A stretch of DNA of 31,173 nt from an uncultured Eubacteriales bacterium (lineage in GTDB: Bacteria > Bacillota > Clostridia > Oscillospirales > Butyricicoccaceae): contig CAJTUM010000009.1 of NCBI GenBank assembly GCA_910579575.1, positions 1 to 31,173 on the forward strand, written 5' to 3'. Shown here one piece after another: positions 6,764 to 15,225 of the stretch. Position numbers and translations under genes: made by a program. The notes below the pieces were generated by a model. That model was not told the origin of the DNA. It saw nothing but the letters and a program-made list of their open reading frames with translations, and ran no database searches. How positions within the stretch are numbered: position 1 is the stretch's first letter; the number at the start of each line of letters is the position of its first letter.

Positions 6764-7699
6764 ATGGTTCATTTTATTTCGTTCCCCAAGCTGTTTGACT
6801 GGACGTTGGAGATCAATCCAGTGGCTTTCCGTCTGTTTGGCTGGCCCATCCGCTGGTATGGCGTGATTCTCACCGCCGCTTTCGTGCTGGGGGGGCTGTA
6901 CGCCATGCGTCGAGCCAAGCGCTTTGAAACCGACGGGGATACGGTGATCGATCTGCTGATTATCGCGCTGCCTTGCGCCGTTTTGGGCGCTCGGGCCTAT
7001 TATGTGCTCCACAGTTGGGACTATTATAGCAGCCATTTGAACGAGCTGTTTTCCATCTGGAAGGGCGGGCTGGCCATTTATGGCGGCGTTATCGCAGGCA
7101 TTCTGGTGGTTTTGTTCTTTGGCAGGCGCAACCGCAGCCGGTTCAATATCCTGTCTTTTCTGGATTTGGGTTCGCTGGGGCTGCTGCTTGGCCAGGCGAT
7201 CGGCCGGTGGGGCAATTTTGTCAATGGCGAGGCCTTCGGCGGTCCCACCTCTTTGCCATGGGGGATGTCCATTTCCCAAAGCGTCCAGCCGGTTTCGATT
7301 TTGGTTCATCCTGCGTTTTTATATGAATCCTTGTGGAACCTGACAGGTTTTGTATTACTGCATTTTTATTCCAGACATCGGAAGTTTCGCGGAGAGCTTT
7401 TCGCCTGGTACTGCGTGTGGTATGGCCTGGGCCGGGGCGTCATTGAAGGGCTGCGCACAGACAGTCTGTATATTGTGGGGACGAACATTCGGGTGTCTCA
7501 GGTTGTGGCCTTTGCGGGCTTTGCCGTCGGCGCTCTGTTCCTGGCCTATCTGTATTTGACTCGCCGATACCAGACGACGCCCGCCTTAAATTTGGATTGC
7601 CCAAGCGCCCAGACGGCCGAAGGAGCGGCAGAGGCGAAAGCGCAAGAAGCGCCGGCGCAAGAGGAAGACGCCCGACCGGAGCGGCCGCCGGAAGAATAG
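6764..7699 (+). CDS. lgt: Prolipoprotein diacylglyceryl transferase
   Basis: Lgt transfers a diacylglyceryl group from phosphatidylglycerol to the lipobox Cys of prelipoproteins at the membrane. The 311-residue protein has several membrane helices, the early RWYGV motif (about 30-34), the conserved WKGGLAIYGG (about 99-108) and the family signature GRWGNFVNGEAFGG (about 146-159), plus YxxxWxL and RGxxEGLRTDSL near the C-terminus. The last 30 or so residues are an Ala/Glu/Pro-rich tail that most Lgt proteins lack; it is probably cytosolic and disordered. The ATG at 6764 follows AGAAGGA. Confidence 0.95.
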   Translation: MVHFISFPKLFDWTLEINPVAFRLFGWPIRWYGVILTAAFVLGGLYAMRRAKRFETDGDTVIDLLIIALPCAVLGARAYYVLHSWDYYSSHLNELFSIWKGGLAIYGGVIAGILVVLFFGRRNRSRFNILSFLDLGSLGLLLGQAIGRWGNFVNGEAFGGPTSLPWGMSISQSVQPVSILVHPAFLYESLWNLTGFVLLHFYSRHRKFRGELFAWYCVWYGLGRGVIEGLRTDSLYIVGTNIRVSQVVAFAGFAVGALFLAYLYLTRRYQTTPALNLDCPSAQTAEGAAEAKAQEAPAQEEDARPERPPEE

Positions 7700-7777
7700 C
7701 GCCCGCCCCAAAAGGGCGATCAAGCCGCCGCAAGGCGGAAGAAAAGAGGGAAGCCGGCTTTGAGCTGGTAAGGAACT

Positions 7778-8716
7778 ATGGAAAATTTCAAAATCGCGAT
7801 CAACGCGGTGCTGCCGCTGTTTTTCACCATGGCTGTGGGTTATTTTCTGCGGCAAATTCATTTTGTGGACGAGCCGCTGCTGAAAAAGCTAAACAAGCTG
7901 GTGTTCAACGTCTTTTTACCTTTGTTGCTGTTTATCAATATTTATCAGTCTGATTTGGAGACTTCTTTTCGTCTCAAAACCATTCTGACCGCCGTTTGCT
8001 CAGTGCTGGCGCTTTTTGTAGTTTTGTGCGCCGTCGTCCCCCTGATAGAAAAAGACGGCCGCCGGCGGGGCGTGATTGTCCAGGGTATTTTCCGCAGCAA
8101 TTACATTCTTTTCGGGGCGCCGCTGGTTTTCGGCGTTTTCGGCGATCAGGGCATGGGCACAGTGTCTGTGATCAGCGCCTTTGTGGTGCCTTTGTATAAT
8201 ATGCTCAGCGTGGCCGCGCTGGAGACCTTTAGCCAGGGCCAGGTGAATGTGAAAAAGATTTTGAAAGGAATCGTCAAAAATCCGCTGATTATCGCCTCGG
8301 CTCTAGGCATTCTGTGTCTGGTCGCCAGCGTTCCTCTGCCCCAGGCGGTGGAAAAGACCGTCAGCGATCTGGGCAAGGTGGCCACGCCGCTGGGGCTGGT
8401 CAGCCTGGGCGGTTTTTTCAAATTTTCCGATACCAAGCGGTTTATCAAGCAGCTGGTTATCATTGTAACCGGTCGATTAATTCTCTGCCCGGCGGCGTTT
8501 TTGCCTATTTTCATCAAAATGGGCTTTCGGGATGTGGAATTGATGGCGCTGGCCACGATGATGGGCGCGCCCATTGCCGTCTCTTCCTTTATCATGGCCC
8601 AGCAGCAAGGCGCCGACGCCGACCTGGCCGGACAGTCTGTGGCCTTTACCACCTTGTTTTCAGTGTTCACGATGTTTTTGATTATTTTTGGATTGAAGCA
8701 AATGCGCTTTATTTGA
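7778..8716 (+). CDS. AEC (auxin efflux carrier) family transporter
   Basis: The 312-residue protein is strongly hydrophobic with about ten membrane helices and matches the AEC/PIN-like family: the N-terminal AVLPLFFTMAVGYFLR, LNKLVFNVFLPLLLF, the FRSNYILFGAPL segment, the KNPLIIASALGIL start of the second half, and a final GAPIAVSSFIMAQQQG with the ATT/LFSVFTMFLI helix. Family members export or import organic acids such as malate; the substrate cannot be read from sequence. AAGGAACT lies before the ATG. It lies 78 bp after lgt, in a gap with a small CCGCC/GGCGG hairpin but no terminator, so co-transcription is possible. Confidence 0.85.
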   Translation: MENFKIAINAVLPLFFTMAVGYFLRQIHFVDEPLLKKLNKLVFNVFLPLLLFINIYQSDLETSFRLKTILTAVCSVLALFVVLCAVVPLIEKDGRRRGVIVQGIFRSNYILFGAPLVFGVFGDQGMGTVSVISAFVVPLYNMLSVAALETFSQGQVNVKKILKGIVKNPLIIASALGILCLVASVPLPQAVEKTVSDLGKVATPLGLVSLGGFFKFSDTKRFIKQLVIIVTGRLILCPAAFLPIFIKMGFRDVELMALATMMGAPIAVSSFIMAQQQGADADLAGQSVAFTTLFSVFTMFLIIFGLKQMRFI

Positions 8717-8776
8717 CCGAGGGCCTGCGAACGTTCTGTCGACGTTCCGACGAATTTTTGCCCCAGGAGGAACCCC

Positions 8777-9940
8777 ATGAGACCCATGAAACAAATGATA
8801 TTGGCGGCAGCTCTGCTTTTGGTCTTGTCGGCGGCGGTATTCGCCGCGGCTGGAGACGCCGGCGACCCGCTGATCACCCTATCCCGGCTGCGAACCGCCT
8901 ATCTGGAGGAAACCCAGCAAAAGGCTCGGCAGCGGGCGGAGGCCCTGTCCGCCGCCGTTCAGCAGTACTTGAATCAAAAAGGGGAAGAGGCCAAGCGGGA
9001 CTTGGCGCTTTATTCTGCCCAGTCTCTGGTGGAAGCAGTAGTACAGCGGTTGAGCGCTCAGGGCGTATCCGGCGGCGCAGGCCAGATTACGGCGCTGAAA
9101 AAAGGCGACGTGATCACCGGCCCGTTGGGGGCGGGCTTTGTGATGCGCCAGGGAGCGGCGGAAATTGTGGGAAGCGAGCTGGTTAATATCACCGCCGGCG
9201 GCGCTCGGCCGGCGGGCCGGGCCATCGCCAACAATATCTATTATCTGATTCCCCAGAGCGACGGCAGCGGCGTGCGCATTATCTCGGATACCGCCAAGGC
9301 TCAGCTGCGGGACGGCGCCAAGGTCGTTTCCGAAGGCGCGGGAGCCGGCGAATACCAGGCGCAGTATACCCAATACGCTCAGGCGCTGAATGTGATGGGC
9401 TTGTTTAAGGGCACGGATATAGGCTATGAGCTGGAGCGCCAGCCCACTCGGCTGGAAACGTTGATTATGCTCATCCGCCTGCTGGGGGAGGAAAAACAGG
9501 CTTTGGAATATCAGGGGACCCATCCCTTTACCGATGTGACCGGCTGGCCGGACGCCAACAAATATATTGCTTACGCAGTGGATAAGGGATATACCAACGG
9601 CATATCCGCCACAGAATTTGGCCCCAACAACCCGGCCAACGCCGCCACTCTTTATACCTATATCTTGCGGGCCTTGGGATACAGCGACGCGGCGGGGGAC
9701 TTTACATGGAACAGCACCGACCGGCTCAAGGCGGTGGAAATTGGGCTGCTGACCCAAAGCCAGATGGAAACCATTCAGCAAGGGGAATTTTATCGGGATC
9801 AGGCGGCCTTTCTCTGCTGGCAGAGCTTGGGCGCTCCGCTGAAGGGTTCGGACCTCCTCTTAGGGCAAAAGCTGATCGAGGCCGGCGCCGTTTCCCAAAG
9901 CCAATACGACCAAGCCAAGGAGCTGCTTTCCCTCCGCTGA
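8777..9940 (+). CDS. Secreted SLH-domain surface protein
   Basis: The 387-residue protein has a signal peptide (residues 1-24, ending near VFAAAG). The middle region (about 85-190) contains LKKGDVITGPLGAGFVMRQG, SELVNITAG and YYLIPQSDGSGVRI, a module I recall from clostridial surface proteins but with no known function. From about 198 on there are SLH-type repeats (ALNVMGLFKGTD, HPFTDVTGWPDANKYIAYAV, YTNGISATEFGPNNPANAATLYTYILRALGY) that bind secondary cell-wall polymers. An AGGAGG is 6 bases before the first ATG, which is chosen over the second at 8789. The gene ends shortly before a strong terminator. Confidence 0.8.
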   Translation: MRPMKQMILAAALLLVLSAAVFAAAGDAGDPLITLSRLRTAYLEETQQKARQRAEALSAAVQQYLNQKGEEAKRDLALYSAQSLVEAVVQRLSAQGVSGGAGQITALKKGDVITGPLGAGFVMRQGAAEIVGSELVNITAGGARPAGRAIANNIYYLIPQSDGSGVRIISDTAKAQLRDGAKVVSEGAGAGEYQAQYTQYAQALNVMGLFKGTDIGYELERQPTRLETLIMLIRLLGEEKQALEYQGTHPFTDVTGWPDANKYIAYAVDKGYTNGISATEFGPNNPANAATLYTYILRALGYSDAAGDFTWNSTDRLKAVEIGLLTQSQMETIQQGEFYRDQAAFLCWQSLGAPLKGSDLLLGQKLIEAGAVSQSQYDQAKELLSLR

Positions 9941-10004
9941 GAGACGCGCAGACGGCAAAAAACGCTTCGGATGAATAATTTGTTTTCCGCCGCACTATAA
10001 CATA

Positions 10005-10040
10005 AGATGAGGCCCGGCGCTGGCGCCGGGCCATCTTTTT
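10005..10040 (+). terminator. Intrinsic terminator after the SLH protein gene
   Basis: The stem GGCCCGGCG / CGCCGGGCC is flanked by AGATG(A) and CATCT and followed by a run of T. Confidence 0.85.
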
Positions 10041-10059
10041 CAATCCGGAGGCGTTGAAT

Positions 10060-11055
10060 ATGGATTTTGCGTGCAGCAGTTTTTCTTGGGAAACGGCGGA
10101 GGGCCTGCACCTGCTGGGGCGCACCTACGACCAGGTAGGCGGATTAGGGGGAAACCAAGTGGGGCTGTTTCCACAGGGGTATCTTCTGCCCATTGAAGCG
10201 GCGGGCGGCGGGTTGCTTCGAGGCCGATATGCCTTTGCCGGCATGGCGGTGATGGAACTGGGGTCTCCGGTGGTGGTGGACGGCGTCAACGAGCAAGGCC
10301 TGATGGGCGTGCTGCTCAATTATCCCGGCTATGCCCAATATCCGGCGTTGCCCAATCGATTTCCCATTTATTCTGGATTTTTGCTTTGGCTGCTGCTCAG
10401 CCAATGCGATTCAGTGGAGCAAGCGGCGCAGGCGGCGGAAAAAATCTGTCCGGTGGATTACCACATTCAGGGCACGGAAATGCAGGTTCACTATATGATG
10501 TGCGACGCCTCTGGCGAGGCAATTATTCTGGAGCCGGGGGAGCGGGGACTGGAGGTTTATCGGCAGACGCTGGGCGTGTTGACCAACAGCCCGGATTATT
10601 TGTGGCAGCGCACCAATTTGCGCAATTATGTGGGGATAACAGGAAAACCAAAGCCGCCTCAATCAGTTTGCGATTTTGAAATTTCAGGCTTCGGCGCCGA
10701 TTCCGGCGGTTGCTTTGGCCTGCCCGGCGGCTATTCTTCGCCGGATCGTTTTGTGCGTCTGGCTTTTGCCAAGCAGTTCGGCGTCAAAGTCTCTGGCGAG
10801 GAGGAGGGGGTGGCCCAGATGTTCCGCATATTCGGCCCAGTGGATATTCCCAAGGGCATTTTGGGCTGCAATCGACCGGGCGACTATATGCAAACTCTGT
10901 GCGTCAACGGGATGTGTTCGGAAAGCCGGACCTATTATTTCGCTCCGGCGGACAACCGCCGCATCTCCGCTCTCCGCGTCACCTCCGAAGCCGCCGCTGG
11001 TTCCGTTCGATTTTTCCCCATTCAGGAACAACAGAGCATCGTCTACCTAAATTGA
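10060..11055 (+). CDS. Choloylglycine hydrolase / penicillin V acylase family Ntn-hydrolase
   Basis: This N-terminal nucleophile amidase would expose Cys5 after removing a four-residue propeptide (MDFA). From that Cys, Arg and Asp lie at +17 and +20 (GRTYD), an Asn at about +83 (LLNYP), a conserved TNSP further on, and an Arg in SSPDRFVRL, matching the catalytic set of bile salt hydrolases and penicillin V acylases. The start is ATG 10060 behind CGGAGG; an upstream TTG is less well spaced. No signal peptide is seen, so it is likely cytoplasmic. Substrate may be bile-acid amides, penicillin V or acyl-homoserine lactones; sequence alone does not decide. Confidence 0.85.
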   Translation: MDFACSSFSWETAEGLHLLGRTYDQVGGLGGNQVGLFPQGYLLPIEAAGGGLLRGRYAFAGMAVMELGSPVVVDGVNEQGLMGVLLNYPGYAQYPALPNRFPIYSGFLLWLLLSQCDSVEQAAQAAEKICPVDYHIQGTEMQVHYMMCDASGEAIILEPGERGLEVYRQTLGVLTNSPDYLWQRTNLRNYVGITGKPKPPQSVCDFEISGFGADSGGCFGLPGGYSSPDRFVRLAFAKQFGVKVSGEEEGVAQMFRIFGPVDIPKGILGCNRPGDYMQTLCVNGMCSESRTYYFAPADNRRISALRVTSEAAAGSVRFFPIQEQQSIVYLN

Positions 11056-11203
11056 GAAAATGGAATCAGGAAGTTTTGCTTTTTGGGCCGAACATTCTTG
11101 CCTGGAAGGCAAGGGAGCGTTTGCAAAGGCCGCCGGCGCGGTTTTTCTCTGGATTTTGAGCGCTTCAAAACCTGGAAAGGGGTTTCAAAAGCAGGGAGAA
11201 GTA

Positions 11204-11212
11204 TGATATAAT
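11204..11212 (+). promoter_or_regulatory. Extended -10 promoter of murB
   Basis: TG-A-TATAAT is a perfect extended -10 (TATAAT at 11207-11212). A weak TTCAAA at 11184-11189 lies 17 bases upstream. It is about 100 bases before the murB start, leaving a fairly long leader. The rest of the 255-bp gap after 11055 holds only a small CTTGCC/GGCAAG hairpin. Confidence 0.65.
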
Positions 11213-11310
11213 GTTCGCAGGATAACTATTTGAGACGCGCCCCGCGGCGCAATTTTATTTTCGACGACTGGATCGCAGAAAATCCACCCAATGAAAACGG
11301 AGGTTCCGCT

Positions 11311-12234
11311 ATGGACGAAGCAAGCCGGCTGACGCAGGCCGCCGAACAAGAGGATATCAAAATTTATAAAGACGAGCCCATGAGCAGGCATACCTCCATG
11401 CAGGTTGGGGGGCCCGCCGCCCTGTTGGCCCGGCCCCGGAGCATCCGAGAGCTGGCGAGCTTGGTTTATTTGGCGGAAAAAAACAATTTTCGCTGGATGG
11501 TAATGGGCGCCGGTTCCAACTTGATTTTTCCCGACGCAGGATATCAGGGGCTGGTCGTCAAGACTACGCCGGATTATGCCGGCGTTTATTTGGACGACGA
11601 AGGCGTCATTCGGGCCGAGGCCGGCGCGCCGCTGTCTCGCGTAGCCGCCTTGGCGGCGGAAAACGGCTTGACCGGCCTGGAATTTGCTCAAGGAATCCCA
11701 GGTTCTGTGGGCGGCGCCTTATATATGAACGCCGGCGCTTATGGCGGCGAGGTAGGCGCCCTGGTGCGGCGCACTTGTTATATGGACGCTCAGGCCAAGC
11801 TGCATATGCTGGCGGCGCAAGACCATGCGTTCGGCTACCGGACCAGCTTATTTCGCAAAGAGCGGGGCAGCGTGATTTTATATACCGAATTTCAGCTGAA
11901 ACCCGGGGATAAAGGCCAAATCCAAGCAGCTATGGCGGATTACGCCGCTCGGCGCAGGGAAAAGCAGCCTCTGGATCTGCCGTCGGCGGGCAGCGTCTAT
12001 AAAAGGCCCGAAGGCCGTTTCGCTGGGGAGCTCATTGAGCGCTGCGGCCTAAAGGGCTATCGCGTGGGCGGGGCGATGGTATCTCCCAAGCACGCTGGGT
12101 TTATTGTCAATTGCGGCGGCGCCACCGCTTCCGACGTGATCGCTCTGATGGAGCATATCGAAGAAACGGTTTTTGCTCAAACCGGCGTGGAGTTGGAGCG
12201 GGAAGTGCGGATTGCAGAGCATAAACGGGGGTGA
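11311..12234 (+). CDS. murB: UDP-N-acetylenolpyruvoylglucosamine reductase
   Basis: MurB reduces UDP-GlcNAc-enolpyruvate to UDP-MurNAc with NADPH and FAD in peptidoglycan precursor synthesis. The 307-residue protein shows the FAD-binding segment MGAGSNLIF (about 65-73), GIPGSVGGALYMNAGAYGG (about 128-146), the catalytic-loop SAGSVYKRP (about 228-236, Ser acid) and a C-terminal GVELEREVRI. A longer in-frame reading starts at 11230, but the ATG at 11311 has GGAGG 7 bases upstream and gives the normal length. It heads the murB-rapZ-yvcK-whiA cluster typical of Firmicutes. Confidence 0.95.
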   Translation: MDEASRLTQAAEQEDIKIYKDEPMSRHTSMQVGGPAALLARPRSIRELASLVYLAEKNNFRWMVMGAGSNLIFPDAGYQGLVVKTTPDYAGVYLDDEGVIRAEAGAPLSRVAALAAENGLTGLEFAQGIPGSVGGALYMNAGAYGGEVGALVRRTCYMDAQAKLHMLAAQDHAFGYRTSLFRKERGSVILYTEFQLKPGDKGQIQAAMADYAARRREKQPLDLPSAGSVYKRPEGRFAGELIERCGLKGYRVGGAMVSPKHAGFIVNCGGATASDVIALMEHIEETVFAQTGVELEREVRIAEHKRG

Positions 12235-12315
12235 GAGCGCCCCTGAGGCGACGGGATATTGGTTTATGAAACGGGTTGTTTATCAGAACGAAAAAGATAA
12301 AAGGGGTTCGCAGAG

Positions 12316-13185
12316 ATGGAATGTTTGATTATCTCCGGAATGTCCGGCGCAGGCAAGAGCATGGCGGTGGACGTGTTAGAGGATGTTGGATATTATTGCG
12401 TGGACAATATGCCTATGGCGCTGATTCCCAAGTTTATCGAGCTGTTCAAAACCAGTCGGGACAAATTTGACCGAGTGGCTCTGGTGGTGGACGCCCGCAG
12501 CGGCGAGGGCTTTGAGGAGCTGTGTCAAACGCTGGACGAGGCCAGAGGGCCGGATTTCAGCTATCGCATTTTGTTTTTAGACGCCCAGGACGCCGTTTTG
12601 ACCAACCGGCACATGGAAAACCGCCGCCGTCACCCGCTGCAAATCGCCGGCGTGGACTTTGAGCAGGCTCTGGCGCAGGAGCGCCGAGTGCTTTCGCCCA
12701 TACGCCGCCGTACCGATTTGATTATCGACACCAGCGCTTTGTTGGCCAAAGATTTCCGGGCCTATCTGGTCAGCCTTTTTGCCGGCTCCGGCGATCAGGA
12801 GCGCAATATGGCGATCACTGTGAGCTCCTTTGGGTTCAAGCACGGCATTCCGGCGGAATCGGATATGGTGATAGACGTGCGTTTTTTGCGCAATCCCTAT
12901 TATGTGCCTGAGCTGAAAGAAAAGACAGGGCTGGACCAAGAGGTCTTTGACTATGTGTTTGAAGATCCGGCGGCGGCGGATTTTTGCGAGCGGGTGTGTT
13001 CGCTGTTGGAATTTGTCATTCCGCGGTATATCCAAGAGGGAAAGCTGAGCCTGGCGGTTTCCGTAGGCTGTACCGGCGGACAGCATCGTTCGGTTTCCGT
13101 GGCCCGCCAGCTGGGCCAGCTGCTGGGCAAACGCGCCCACAACGTCAACGTCCACCACCGGGATGTGGCCAAATTCAAGCGATAG
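12316..13185 (+). CDS. rapZ: RNase adapter / nucleotide-binding protein RapZ (YvcJ)
   Basis: The 289-residue protein has a P-loop GMSGAGKS at 8-15, CVDNMP (about 28-33), the basic ENRRRHPL segment (about 101-108) and a C-terminal domain with SVGCTGGQHRSVSVAR and NVNVHHRDVAKFKR. In enterobacteria RapZ guides RNase E to GlmZ and controls glucosamine-6-phosphate synthesis; in Bacillus YvcJ is a GTPase/ATPase linked to competence. The adapter role for RNase E need not apply here. It lies between murB and yvcK, consistent with a cell-wall precursor link. Confidence 0.93.
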   Translation: MECLIISGMSGAGKSMAVDVLEDVGYYCVDNMPMALIPKFIELFKTSRDKFDRVALVVDARSGEGFEELCQTLDEARGPDFSYRILFLDAQDAVLTNRHMENRRRHPLQIAGVDFEQALAQERRVLSPIRRRTDLIIDTSALLAKDFRAYLVSLFAGSGDQERNMAITVSSFGFKHGIPAESDMVIDVRFLRNPYYVPELKEKTGLDQEVFDYVFEDPAAADFCERVCSLLEFVIPRYIQEGKLSLAVSVGCTGGQHRSVSVARQLGQLLGKRAHNVNVHHRDVAKFKR

Positions 13186-13196
13186 GAGGCCCGGGG

Positions 13197-14249
13197 ATGG
13201 CACAGAACCAAAGGGATTTGCTGCGGGCCGCCCGGGCCGCCGGAAGGAAAGTGGCGGCCATCGGCGGCGGCACAGGACTCTCCACTCTGCTGTTGGGGCT
13301 AAAGGAATATACCGACAATATCACTGCGATTGTCACCGTCACCGACGACGGCGGCGGCAGCGGCGTGCTGCGGGACGAATATGGTATGTTGCCCCCTGGC
13401 GATATCCGAAACTGCCTGCTGGCCCTGGCCAACACCAGCGCCTCTATGAACGAGCTGTTGAATTATCGCTTTCCCGAAGGGTCGCTGAAAGGGCAGAGCT
13501 TTGGCAACCTGTTTTTGCTGGCTCTCAACGGGGTGTGCGGCTCTTTTCAGACGGCGGTGGCTCGGATGAACGATTTCCTGGCCGTCACCGGCCAGGTGCT
13601 TCCTGTGACTACCAGCAACGTCAGCCTGTATGCGGAGTTTGAAGACGGCAGCCGGGTTGTGGGGGAGACCTCTATCACCCGGGCGAAAAAGCAAACCAGC
13701 CTGATGATTCAGAAGGTGGGTCTGGAGCCAGAGGGCGCCAAGGCTTTGCCCGAGGTGATTCAGGCCATTGAAGAGGCGGATTTGATTATCATGGGCCCGG
13801 GAAGCCTGTATACCAGCATCATTCCCAATCTTCTGGTAGACGGGGTGGCTCAGGCCATTCAACAATCCCGCGCCCTGAAAATTTACATCTTGAATATCAT
13901 GACCCAGGACGGCGAAACAGAGGGATACAGCGCTGCAGACCACCTTCAGGCTCTGCTGAATCATGGGGGTCGGGCGGATATTTGCCTGTATAACACCGAT
14001 CGAGCGCCCCGCCGTCTGCTGGAGAAATATGCGGGGGAAAGCGCTCGTCAGCTTTGGCCGGATACGGCGGCGTTCCGCCGCATGGGGGTAGAGCTGACAG
14101 GAGAATCCATTCTATCGCTGGACCCTAATCTGGTGCGCCATGACCCGCTGCGCTTAGCCTTCGCCGTCATGAAAACCGCCGCCCGGCGGGCGCCTCGACA
14201 GGGCGCTTTGGGCGATTACGACGAGCTGATGCTGCGGCAGGAGGGATGA
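13197..14249 (+). CDS. yvcK: YvcK/CofD-like gluconeogenesis factor
   Basis: YvcK (GlmR) binds UDP-GlcNAc and is needed for growth on gluconeogenic carbon sources and for normal cell shape in Bacillus. The 350-residue protein has the Rossmann GGGTGLSTLL (about 23-32), the signature TVTDDGGGSGVLRDEYGMLPPGD, LLALNG, and a GPGSLYTSIIPNLL motif. The ATG at 13197 follows TAGGAGG; a longer in-frame reading from 12984 only overlaps rapZ. It lies 11 bp after rapZ and 4 bp before whiA, so the three are probably one operon. Confidence 0.93.
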   Translation: MAQNQRDLLRAARAAGRKVAAIGGGTGLSTLLLGLKEYTDNITAIVTVTDDGGGSGVLRDEYGMLPPGDIRNCLLALANTSASMNELLNYRFPEGSLKGQSFGNLFLLALNGVCGSFQTAVARMNDFLAVTGQVLPVTTSNVSLYAEFEDGSRVVGETSITRAKKQTSLMIQKVGLEPEGAKALPEVIQAIEEADLIIMGPGSLYTSIIPNLLVDGVAQAIQQSRALKIYILNIMTQDGETEGYSAADHLQALLNHGGRADICLYNTDRAPRRLLEKYAGESARQLWPDTAAFRRMGVELTGESILSLDPNLVRHDPLRLAFAVMKTAARRAPRQGALGDYDELMLRQEG

Positions 14250-14253
14250 GGCT

Positions 14254-15186
14254 ATGTCGCTGACCCAAGAGATCAAAGCGGAGCTTTGCCGCCAGAGCCT
14301 GGGCAAAAGCTGCTGCCGCCGAGCGGAATGCTATGGGATGCTTTTATTTGCCGCCATGTTTTCCGCCAGTCGCCTGCGGCTGCAATCCGATCACCCGGCG
14401 GTGCGCCGCCGGGCTCGGCTGCTGCTGCGGCAGGCGGCTGGGGCGGCGTGGGAAGAAAAGCCCGATTGCTCCCATACCTTGACGCTGGAAGACCCAGAAG
14501 CGTTGGCCCGAGTTTTCGCCGCCTTTGGCTATGAATATAAAAACGCCGCTCTGCACTTGAACCGAGCCGTGGTAGAGGAAAACTGCTGCTGTCGGGCCTT
14601 TTTGCGGGGCGCTTTTCTGGCGGGAGGGTATCTTTCCGCCCCAGGAAAAGGGTATCATTTGGAGCTGACCACTTCCCATTATAACGTCGCCCAGGAAACC
14701 GCCTTGCTGCTGGAGGAAATGGGTCTGCCCTGCGGCTTTGTGGCCCGGCGGGGCAATTATGTGCTCTATTATAAAGACAGCGCCGTGATTGAAGATATCA
14801 TCGGTCAGATGGGCGCCTCCTCCTCCGCTATGGCGTTTCGATTAAAGAAAGTGGAAAAAGATTTCCGAAACAACATCAACCGAAAAGTCAACTGCGAAAC
14901 CGCCAACCTGGACAAGACTGTGGAGGCTGCCGCCCGGCAGTGCGTGGCCATTCGGGCGCTGCAAAAGGCGGGCGTTTATGAAAAACTGCCCCTGGCGCTG
15001 CAAAAGACCGCCCAGGTTCGCCTGGCGCACCCAGAGGAATCCCTGGCCGAGCTGCTGCGGCATTTTGATCCGCCGCTCTCCAAGCCGGGCCTGAGCAACC
15101 GGCTGCGCAAGTTGGAGCAGGAGGCCGGCCGCCTGGAAGAAGGCCGTCGGGAAGCGGAGGCGCAGAAAAGGGAGCAAGCGGGATAA
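14254..15186 (+). CDS. whiA: WhiA family DNA-binding protein
   Basis: WhiA couples a degenerate LAGLIDADG homing-endonuclease fold to a helix-turn-helix; in actinomycetes it controls sporulation and in Bacillus it affects cell division and chromosome segregation. The 310-residue protein starts SLTQEIKAELCR, has the GxFLAGGYLS motif of the LAGLIDADG-like region (about 118-128), NRKVNCETANLDKTV (about 209-223) and a C-terminal helix-turn-helix LAELLRHFDPPLSKPGLSNR (about 266-285). Its ribosome binding site lies inside the end of yvcK. The Cys-rich cluster CRQSLGKSCCRRAEC near the N-terminus is common in clostridial members. Confidence 0.93.
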   Translation: MSLTQEIKAELCRQSLGKSCCRRAECYGMLLFAAMFSASRLRLQSDHPAVRRRARLLLRQAAGAAWEEKPDCSHTLTLEDPEALARVFAAFGYEYKNAALHLNRAVVEENCCCRAFLRGAFLAGGYLSAPGKGYHLELTTSHYNVAQETALLLEEMGLPCGFVARRGNYVLYYKDSAVIEDIIGQMGASSSAMAFRLKKVEKDFRNNINRKVNCETANLDKTVEAAARQCVAIRALQKAGVYEKLPLALQKTAQVRLAHPEESLAELLRHFDPPLSKPGLSNRLRKLEQEAGRLEEGRREAEAQKREQAG

Positions 15187-15225
15187 AAGCGCCAAGGTTT
15201 ATCAAGGGGAATAAAGGGGATTACA

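Noticed and set aside
6506..7309. 267-codon minus-strand frame upstream of ylxM
   Set aside because: It is antisense to lgt and overlaps the ylxM promoter; composition looks like a shadow.
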